Of a stretch of 45,297 nt of DNA, positions 22,577 to 28,233 are shown piece after piece. The stretch is from the NCBI GenBank assembly GCA_964244885.1, contig CAXTKD010000020.1, forward strand, positions 1 to 45,297. Reading direction: 5' to 3'. Each line of letters opens with the position of its first letter. Positions within the stretch are counted from its first letter, which is position 1. The position numbers and the translations under genes are program-made. This DNA is from CAXTKD01 sp964244885 (lineage in GTDB: Bacteria; Pseudomonadota; Alphaproteobacteria; Sphingomonadales; Sphingomonadaceae). The notes beneath the pieces are model-generated. The model did not search any database and had not been told where the DNA came from. It was given only the letters and a program-made list of their open reading frames with translations.

Positions 22577-24175
22577 TCATTGCTGCGGCGGCGCGGCATG
22601 TGCAAGGCCGCTCAACACCGGGTTGTCGTTGAGCGCTTCAACAAGCGCGACGTTGGGCTTGCGGCCGACGAGGCGATAGAGCGCGTAGGAGCGGCCGGGC
22701 GCGCCGGGGAAGGCCGCGATGCGCCGCCAGCGCTTGGGCTGCCCGGCGGCCAGCGCCTCGACCTGGGCGACATGGCGCCACTTCCGCGCGGCGCCCGACA
22801 GTTCGAGCATGACGAGCGGCGGCGCGACGCGGTCGATCGCAGCGCCGGCCGCCGCGGCGGTTGCGTAGCGCGGCTGGTAGTCGGTAGCGAAATAGCCGCC
22901 CCCGCCGAGCAGCCGGCTGGCGCGAAGCGCGTAGAGGCTCGGCCTTACGCGGTCCGCGGCCGCGAGCTCGGCGATGGCGCCCGCCTCGAACAGGCCAGAG
23001 CCGACGACCAGAACGGGCGTGCCGGGCGCGGCGGCCGCCGCCGCTGCCTGGGCGAGCGGCGCGACGCCCAGCGAGGACAGCTCGGGTTGGCGGAAACCAA
23101 GGATTGCGACGCTTGCCAAGGCGGCGATGCCGATGGCGGGCCGCGCCGCGCGAACGGCGCTCGTTAGCCCAGCGGCGGCAAAGGCGGCGATCGGGAAGAA
23201 GGCGGTGAAAAGGTAGCGAAGGTTGAGCGCCGCCGGGACGATCGACTGGAAGAGCAGGCAGGCGAGCGCCAGCGCGGCCATCGTCCGCCACCAAAGCGCG
23301 TCGGGGCCCGCGCCGGGGCGGCAGCGCAGCCAGGCGCCGACGGCGGCGAGCGCCAGCACGAGCGGACCGAAATTCTCGAACAGGAAGACGAGGTTCGCGG
23401 GGATGGCGCCAAGGAAGAACTCGACGCCCCAATGATAACGGAATCCCTGAGCGGCGAAGCCCGCGGTGAACAGATACCATGGCGCGGAGATCGCGCCGAC
23501 CAGAGCGCCGGACAGCCAGAGGCGCCAGTCGTGGAGGACCGCCCAGCGGCCGGTCAGCGCGATGGCGAGGATCGGAAGAAGGCCGAGGAGCAGTGCATTG
23601 CCCTTGGTGAAGATCGCGGCGAGCGCGGCTGCGACGAAGAGCAGCGCGGCGCGCGTCGTCCCGCGCTTGAGGTAGCGCGCGAAAGCGAGCGCGGCGGCAA
23701 AGCAGGCGAGGCCGCAGAGCGGATCGAGAAGCAAGGTTCGGAGCGCGCTCGACTGAGCCGGCATCAGAAGCAGCAGGAGGCCGCCGAAGGCCGCCGCCGG
23801 TCCGCCCGCCCGGCGCCACAGCGTGGCAGCCAACGTGGTCGAACAACCTGCGGCGATCACCGCCGACAACATCTCCATCGACACCCGGCTCGTGCCGAAC
23901 GGCACGGCCCACAGGCCCGAGACGGCATAATAGAGCGGCGGCCACAGGCCGAAGCCGGCAAGCGGATAATGGCGGTAGTAATCGACCAGATAGGTCAGCG
24001 GATTCTGCGGCAGGCCGTGCACCAGATAATCGTGCGCCAGCGCGGTGGTGACGTAGTGGATCGAGGCGTCCGACAGGAATTCCTGCCGGAAGCCGCCGAG
24101 CAGCGCCGCGTAAAGGCAGGCGACGGCGAGAAAGGCCGCGAACAGCCCGAGCGCGCGGCGCGCCGTGCCGCTCAA
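22577..24175 (-). CDS. GT-C fold membrane glycosyltransferase (ArnT/PMT-like)
   Basis: The predicted 532-residue protein starts with a membrane span (LGLFAAFLAVACLYAALLGG), then a periplasmic loop with an acidic residue (EFLSDASIHYVTTALAHDYL) as in GT-C enzymes, then about eight to ten further spans and a C-terminal soluble region. This layout is that of glycosyltransferases using lipid-phosphate sugars (GT39/GT83). The acceptor is unknown. The start is inferred: TTG 24175 overlaps the stop of the upstream SMR-like gene (TTGA). The frame stays open upstream, but that stretch is the shadow of the preceding gene. It is followed 7 bp later by the GT2 gene. Confidence 0.82.
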   Translation of the reverse strand: MSGTARRALGLFAAFLAVACLYAALLGGFRQEFLSDASIHYVTTALAHDYLVHGLPQNPLTYLVDYYRHYPLAGFGLWPPLYYAVSGLWAVPFGTSRVSMEMLSAVIAAGCSTTLAATLWRRAGGPAAAFGGLLLLLMPAQSSALRTLLLDPLCGLACFAAALAFARYLKRGTTRAALLFVAAALAAIFTKGNALLLGLLPILAIALTGRWAVLHDWRLWLSGALVGAISAPWYLFTAGFAAQGFRYHWGVEFFLGAIPANLVFLFENFGPLVLALAAVGAWLRCRPGAGPDALWWRTMAALALACLLFQSIVPAALNLRYLFTAFFPIAAFAAAGLTSAVRAARPAIGIAALASVAILGFRQPELSSLGVAPLAQAAAAAAAPGTPVLVVGSGLFEAGAIAELAAADRVRPSLYALRASRLLGGGGYFATDYQPRYATAAAAGAAIDRVAPPLVMLELSGAARKWRHVAQVEALAAGQPKRWRRIAAFPGAPGRSYALYRLVGRKPNVALVEALNDNPVLSGLAHAAPPQQ

Positions 24176-24558
24176 GCGCGGGCGATCGTCAGGATGCCTC
24201 CGATGACGAGCAGCGCCCCGACGGCGTAGGTCAGCGACACCCGCTCGCCGAACAGCAGCAGCCCCGCCAGCGGCACGATGACGAAACCGAGCGCCGCGAA
24301 CGGATAGGCGCGGCTGAGCGGAATCGTCTGCAGCAGGTAGATCCACAGCAAAGTCGCGCCACCGTAGAGCACCAGCGCCGCCCAGAAGCTCGGAATCAGC
24401 GCGAGGCCGAGGACGCCGCGTACGCTGGTCATCGCCGGGGCGGCGAGCGCCGCGGTCTTGAACAGGATCTGCCCGGCCGCGAGCAGCAGCGAGAAGCCGA
24501 CGAGACCGCCGACCTGGCCGGCGCTCAGCGCCGCCGAGCTCTCCGCCGGGGTCAGCAA
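24172..24558 (-). CDS. Four-TM SMR/EamA-like transporter, candidate lipid-sugar flippase
   Basis: The 128-residue protein has four membrane spans: VGGLVGFSLLLAAGQILF, an Ala/Leu-rich span with SFWAALVLYGGATLLWIYL, IPLSRAYPFAALGFVIVPL and LTYAVGALLVIGGILTI. The SRAYPFAALGF stretch and the GERVS turn before the last span are typical of the small multidrug resistance/EamA superfamily, including the ArnE/ArnF flippase subunits. Between a GT-C and a peroxiredoxin gene, the role as flippase of a lipid-linked sugar is an inference. The start TTG 24558 overlaps the peroxiredoxin stop by 7 bp; there is no nearby ATG or GTG that would keep span 1. Confidence 0.75.
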   Translation of the reverse strand: MLTPAESSAALSAGQVGGLVGFSLLLAAGQILFKTAALAAPAMTSVRGVLGLALIPSFWAALVLYGGATLLWIYLLQTIPLSRAYPFAALGFVIVPLAGLLLFGERVSLTYAVGALLVIGGILTIARA

Positions 24559-25049
24559 ACGATCGAGCCGAGCTGTTCGATCATGTGCTCGGCGCTCGAC
24601 ACCTTGAACGCGCCGGGCTCCTCGACGTTGAGCTGCTCGACCCGGCCGTCGCGGACGAGCATCGAGAAGCGCTGGCCGCGCAGGCCCATGCCGAACTTCG
24701 AGCCGTCCATGGTGAGGCCGAGCGCCTTGACGAAATCGCCGTTGCCATCCGCAAGCATCGAGATCTTGTCGCCGACGTTCGCCGACTTGCCCCAGGCGCC
24801 CATGACGAAGGCGTCGTTGACCGAAATGCAGGCGATCTCGTCGATGCCGCGGGCGCGGATGTCGTCCGAATGCTCGATGAAGCCCGGCAGGTGCTTGGCC
24901 GAGCAGGTCGGCGTGAAGGCGCCGGGAACCGAGAACAGCGCCACGGTTCGACCGCCGAACAGCTCCTCGGTGGTCACCGGGCGCGGGCCTTCCTCGGTCA
25001 TCTTGATGAGAGTGGCTGAAGGGATCTTGTCGCCGACTTGGATGGTCAT
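24552..25049 (-). CDS. Peroxiredoxin, Prx5 type
   Basis: This is a thiol peroxidase of 165 residues that reduces hydrogen peroxide and organic peroxides. The peroxidatic Cys is Cys49 in VPGAFTPTCSAKHLPGF. Other family marks are the N-terminal VGDKIPSATL, the CISVNDAFVMGAW block and LRGQRFSMLVRDG. The last residue is a Cys (EQLGSIVC), which could act as a resolving or glutathione-linked thiol. It heads the minus-strand run into the glycosylation genes, overlapping the SMR-like gene, so it may share their promoter. The yqgE gene diverges upstream. Confidence 0.93.
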   Translation of the reverse strand: MTIQVGDKIPSATLIKMTEEGPRPVTTEELFGGRTVALFSVPGAFTPTCSAKHLPGFIEHSDDIRARGIDEIACISVNDAFVMGAWGKSANVGDKISMLADGNGDFVKALGLTMDGSKFGMGLRGQRFSMLVRDGRVEQLNVEEPGAFKVSSAEHMIEQLGSIVC

Positions 25050-25157
25050 CTGTCACTCCCGAAAAGGCAAAGGCTGGTTGGGAAAACGCATAGTCTCGCG
25101 CGGCCTTCGCCGTCCAGCGGTATGGCGAGCGGGCTCTGCCGGCGCTATATCGGCAGC

Positions 25158-25721
25158 ATGGAGGACGCGCCCTTTCTCGTCGGACAGCTGCTGCTGTCGA
25201 TGCCCGGCATGGGCGATCCGCGCTTCGAGCGCGCCGCCATCGCGATGTGCGTCCACGACGAGGACGGCGCGCTCGGCCTGATCGTCAACAAGGTCTATGA
25301 TTCGCTGTCGGTACGGCAGCTGATGGAGCAACTCGACATCGACCCCGGCGAAACGCCCGATGGCGCGCATGTGCATTTGGGCGGGCCGGTCGAGCCGGGG
25401 CGCGGCTTCGTGCTCCACACGCTCGACTACAACCGCGACGGTACGCTGATGGTCGCACATGCCTGGGGACTGACCACGACGCTCGACATCCTGCGCGACA
25501 TCGCGGCCGGGCGAGGCCCGCGCAAATGGATGATGGCGCTGGGCTACACCGGCTGGGGCGAAGGGCAGCTGGACGCCGAGCTGACCCGCCATGGCTGGCT
25601 TGCAGCGGCGGGCGACGGCGCGATCGTCTTCGATACCCCGCTCGACGAACGCTGGCCCCGCGCCTACGCGGCGCTCGGCGTCGATCCGGTGCGGCTGTCA
25701 CCGCATACCGGGAACGCCTGA
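25158..25721 (+). CDS. YqgE/AlgH family protein
   Basis: The 187-residue protein belongs to the UPF0301 (YqgE/AlgH) family. Marks are FLVGQLLLSMPGMGDPRFERAA at the start, a GALGLIVNK strand, LGGPVEPGRGFVLH and the GYTGWGEGQLDAEL motif near the C-terminus. AlgH was linked to alginate regulation in Pseudomonas, but a general biochemical role is not established. ATG 25158 (MEDAPFLVG) is chosen over ATG 25122, which would add 12 residues not usual in the family. It diverges from the peroxiredoxin gene across about 108 bp in which I see no clear promoter. Confidence 0.92.
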   Translation: MEDAPFLVGQLLLSMPGMGDPRFERAAIAMCVHDEDGALGLIVNKVYDSLSVRQLMEQLDIDPGETPDGAHVHLGGPVEPGRGFVLHTLDYNRDGTLMVAHAWGLTTTLDILRDIAAGRGPRKWMMALGYTGWGEGQLDAELTRHGWLAAAGDGAIVFDTPLDERWPRAYAALGVDPVRLSPHTGNA

Positions 25722-25832
25722 CGGAAGGTTAACGCGCGGTCACCATCGCGGCTAACGCTTCGGCAATACCCTGCTGCTAATCTCCCCTAAGAAATTCGGG
25801 CATGGCGCCCGGTGGCCGCGAAAGGACGTGAC

Positions 25833-25943
25833 ATGGCTTTCAACTGGCTCGCGGCGGCGGCGGCCGTTGCCCTTGGACTGGTGTCGGCGATGCCGGCGCA
25901 CGCCACGATCGGCGGCGCGACCCCCGTGACGGCGGCGCGCTAA
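25833..25943 (+). CDS. Very small secreted peptide (36 residues)
   Basis: A short open frame encodes 36 residues: a signal peptide (start MAFNWLAAAAAV, hydrophobic GLVSA, cleavage site PAHA) and a mature part of only about 12 residues (TIGGATPVTAAR). AAAGGA (25821-25826) is well spaced before ATG 25833, and a compact terminator follows the stop at 25961-25978. An overlapping ten-codon frame (ATG 25802 to TGA 25829-25831) ends one base before the ATG and could be a leader peptide. I do not recognise the product. The good RBS, signal peptide and own terminator argue it is real; its size makes it easy to miss in annotation. Confidence 0.6.
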   Translation: MAFNWLAAAAAVALGLVSAMPAHATIGGATPVTAAR

Positions 25944-25960
25944 GTCCAAAAACCGACTCG

Positions 25961-25978
25961 CGCCACGGGGCGTTTTTT
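25961..25978 (+). terminator. Intrinsic terminator after the small peptide gene
   Basis: CGCC (25961-25964), loop ACGG, GGCG (25969-25972) followed directly by six T (25973-25978). The stem is short but all G-C, and the T tract is uninterrupted. It separates the 36-residue peptide gene from the secreted unknown at 26030. Confidence 0.6.
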
Positions 25979-26029
25979 GCTACGGGCGACGGGCGGACTG
26001 GGGAGTCCGTGCGTGAGGGGGTTTTCACA

Positions 26030-26602
26030 ATGATTAGGTTTGTTGCGTGCGTCGCAGCGATCGTCAGCGTATCGGCGCCGACGCTCGCGCAGGAAAAATG
26101 CTGGACGTCGAAGGAGATGGCCGCGGCTCGCGTCCGCGATCTCCAGTCGGTGCTGATGGTCGGGGCGCTGCAGTGCCGGACCTCGGGCCATGATGTTCTT
26201 TCTGGTTTCAACAAATTCGTCGTCGCGGGCCGCGCGACGATCGTCGCGAAAAACGATGTCCTGAAGGCCCGCTTCGTTCGCCTCCAAGGGGTGAAGGAAG
26301 GCAATCGCGCTTACGACGCCTTCACCACCGCGCTCGCCAACGCGCATGCGCTGTCGGGCAGCGTCGGCGGCGACTTTTGCAAGTCGATGGCGGCGATGGC
26401 CGACGAAGCGACCGCCGCAGCGTCGGGCGGGCAGGCCAGCGATGCGCTGGAGTTGATCGCCGAGCGGCTCGGAGAACGGCCGCAGGGCGTCGGCGAGGCT
26501 TGCTCGGACACCAAGGTGGCGTCGTCCACCACGACGAAAACGACGACCAAAACGACCACCGCGCCATCGGTCTTCACGATGGGCCAGACCGGCAACCGCT
26601 AA
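26030..26602 (+). CDS. Secreted four-cysteine protein of unknown function
   Basis: I do not recognise this 190-residue protein. It begins with a signal peptide (MIRFVACVAAIVSVSAPTLA, likely cut before QEKCW). The mature protein has four Cys (in EKCW, LQCRTSG, DFCKSM and EACSD), suggesting two disulfides, a mainly helical middle region (KARFVRLQGVKEG and the NAHAL helix), and a Thr/Lys-rich low-complexity C-terminus (STTTKTTTKTTT). It is probably periplasmic. A large hairpin follows its stop. It lies alone between the small-peptide terminator and ahcY. Confidence 0.75.
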   Translation: MIRFVACVAAIVSVSAPTLAQEKCWTSKEMAAARVRDLQSVLMVGALQCRTSGHDVLSGFNKFVVAGRATIVAKNDVLKARFVRLQGVKEGNRAYDAFTTALANAHALSGSVGGDFCKSMAAMADEATAAASGGQASDALELIAERLGERPQGVGEACSDTKVASSTTTKTTTKTTTAPSVFTMGQTGNR

Positions 26603-26623
26603 GCCGGTCGATACATGCGAGTC

Positions 26624-26664
26624 GCCAAGGGGCGGCGCGGGGACATCCCGTGCCGCCCCTTGGC
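26624..26664 (+). terminator. Eighteen-base-pair hairpin after the secreted four-Cys gene
   Basis: GCCAAGGGGCGGC (26624-26636) pairs with GCCGCCCCTTGGC (26652-26664). A G-U pair and CGGG/CCCG (26638-26641 and 26647-26650) continue the stem to 18 bp with a 5-nt GACAT loop. It is followed by TTGTTG, a weak T tract. It is the likely terminator for the gene ending at 26602 and insulates ahcY. Confidence 0.65.
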
Positions 26665-26698
26665 TTGTTGACGCCCGGCGACGCGCCGCCGAGGTCAT

Positions 26699-26714
26699 AT
26701 AAAGAATTCTTTAT
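26699..26714 (+). promoter_or_regulatory. Perfect 16-bp palindrome upstream of ahcY
   Basis: ATAAAGAATTCTTTAT is an uninterrupted 16-bp palindrome, 65 bp before the ahcY start, in an AT-rich patch of otherwise GC-rich DNA. An operator is the natural reading. SahR-type (ArsR-family) regulators control ahcY and methionine-cycle genes from palindromes in many Proteobacteria; whether this is such a site is inference. Two small stem-loops (one at 26728-26750 pairing GCGCT with AGCGC) follow before the SD. Confidence 0.55.
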
Positions 26715-26778
26715 GCTTGCTCGGCGAGCGCTCTGGGCCTAAGGCAGCGCCATCATTTCCCCATGACAGGAGCAGTCT

Positions 26779-28185
26779 GTGGCTACGCGCGCCGTGGAGT
26801 CGAACGACTATTACGTGAAGGACATCTCGCTCGCCGACTTCGGCCGGGCGGAGATCAACATCGCCGAGACCGAGATGCCGGGCCTGATGGCGCTGCGCTC
26901 CGAATTCGGCGCGTCGCAGCCGCTGAAGGGCGCGCGCATCACCGGATCGCTCCACATGACGATCCAGACCGCGGTGCTGATCGAGACGCTGACCGCGCTC
27001 GGCGCCGAGGTCCGCTGGGCCACCTGCAACATCTTCTCGACCCAGGACCATGCCGCCGCCGCGATCGCCGCGACGGGCGTTCCGGTGTTCGCCGTCAAGG
27101 GTGAGAGCCTGGCCGAATATTGGGACTTCGTCGGCGACATCTTCAACTGGGGCGACGAGACCGCCAACATCATCCTCGACGACGGCGGCGACGCGACGAT
27201 GTTCGCGCTCTGGGGCGCCAAGCTCGAGGCCGGCCAGTCGTTCAACGAGCCGGAGAACGACGAGGAAGTCGAATTCCAGCGCGCGCTGAAAGCCTTCATC
27301 AAGCGCCGCCCGGGCTATCTGACCGAGACCGTCAAGAACCTGAAGGGCGTCTCCGAAGAGACGACGACCGGCGTTCACCGCCTCTATGAAATCGCCAAGA
27401 AGGGCGAGCTTCCCTTCCCGGCGATCAACGTCAACGACAGCGTCACCAAGTCGAAGTTCGACAACCTGTACGGCTGTAAGGAGTCGCTGGTCGACGCGAT
27501 CCGCCGCGCCACCGACGTCATGCTCGCCGGCAAGGTCGCCTGCGTCGCGGGCTTCGGCGATGTCGGCAAGGGCAGCGCCCAGTCGCTCCGCAACGGCGGC
27601 GCGCGTGTGATGGTGACCGAGGTCGATCCGATCTGCGCGCTGCAGGCCGCGATGGAGGGCTTCGAGGTCGTGACGATGGAAGAGGCCGTCGAGCGCGCCG
27701 ACATCTTCGTGACGGCCACCGGCAACGCCGACGTCATCACCGCCGATCACATCAAGGCGATGAAGCCGATGTCGATCGTCTGCAACATCGGCCACTTCGA
27801 CAGCGAGATCCAGATTTCGCAGCTTTCGAACTACGAGTGGACCGAGGTGAAGCCCGGCACCGACCTGGTGAAGTTCCCCGACGGCAAGCAGATCATCATC
27901 CTCGCCAAGGGCCGCCTGGTGAACCTCGGCTGCGCGACGGGCCACCCGTCGTTCGTGATGTCGGCCAGCTTCACCAACCAGACACTGGCGCAGATCGAGC
28001 TGTGGACCAACCCTGACAAGTACGAGAACAAGGTCTACGTCCTGCCCAAGCACCTCGACGAGAAGGTCGCGGCGCTTCACCTGGAGAAGCTCGGAGTCAA
28101 GCTGACCAAGCTGACACCGCAGCAGGCGGGCTATATCGGCGTATCGACCGAAGGCCCGTTCAAGCCGGACCATTACCGCTACTAA
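26779..28185 (+). CDS. ahcY: Adenosylhomocysteinase
   Basis: AhcY splits S-adenosylhomocysteine into homocysteine and adenosine, removing the inhibitor formed by all SAM-dependent methyltransferases. The 468-residue protein is of standard size and has VKDISLADFGRAEI near the start, the substrate-binding GSLHMTIQTAVL, the Rossmann motif GFGDVGKGSAQSL, NIGHFDSEI, NLGCATGHPSFVMS, and the C-terminal KPDHYRY that reaches into the neighbouring subunit. GTG 26779 has AGGAG at 26768-26772. A 16-bp palindrome upstream probably regulates it. divL follows after about 48 bp. Confidence 0.97.
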   Translation: MATRAVESNDYYVKDISLADFGRAEINIAETEMPGLMALRSEFGASQPLKGARITGSLHMTIQTAVLIETLTALGAEVRWATCNIFSTQDHAAAAIAATGVPVFAVKGESLAEYWDFVGDIFNWGDETANIILDDGGDATMFALWGAKLEAGQSFNEPENDEEVEFQRALKAFIKRRPGYLTETVKNLKGVSEETTTGVHRLYEIAKKGELPFPAINVNDSVTKSKFDNLYGCKESLVDAIRRATDVMLAGKVACVAGFGDVGKGSAQSLRNGGARVMVTEVDPICALQAAMEGFEVVTMEEAVERADIFVTATGNADVITADHIKAMKPMSIVCNIGHFDSEIQISQLSNYEWTEVKPGTDLVKFPDGKQIIILAKGRLVNLGCATGHPSFVMSASFTNQTLAQIELWTNPDKYENKVYVLPKHLDEKVAALHLEKLGVKLTKLTPQQAGYIGVSTEGPFKPDHYRY

Positions 28186-28201
28186 ATAGCGGTTGATCGA
28201 C

Positions 28202-28233
28202 AGCCAGCTTGCCGCCCCCGCGGCGGGCTGGCT
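28202..28233 (+). terminator. Hairpin between ahcY and divL, abutting the divL start
   Basis: AGCCAGC (28202-28208) pairs with GCTGGCT (28227-28233); two U-G pairs and GCCGC/GCGGC (28211-28215 and 28220-28224) complete a 14-bp stem with a CCCC loop. There is no T tract: the divL ATG (28234) follows at once. It may terminate ahcY or hide the divL ribosome-binding region. Confidence 0.45.

Noticed and set aside
22577..24346. Longer GT-C protein starting at 24346
   Set aside because: The added residues have no membrane span and are read in the wrong frame of the SMR-like gene.
26668..26703. Sigma-70 promoter TTGACG / TATAAA before ahcY
   Set aside because: The two hexamers are 24 bp apart, too far for a functional pair; no better -35 was found for TATAAA.
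26715..26778. SAH or SAM riboswitch before ahcY
   Set aside because: There are two small stem-loops and a GAGCGCT word, but the conserved core and pseudoknot pattern of the SAH riboswitch could not be assembled. A covariance search would decide.
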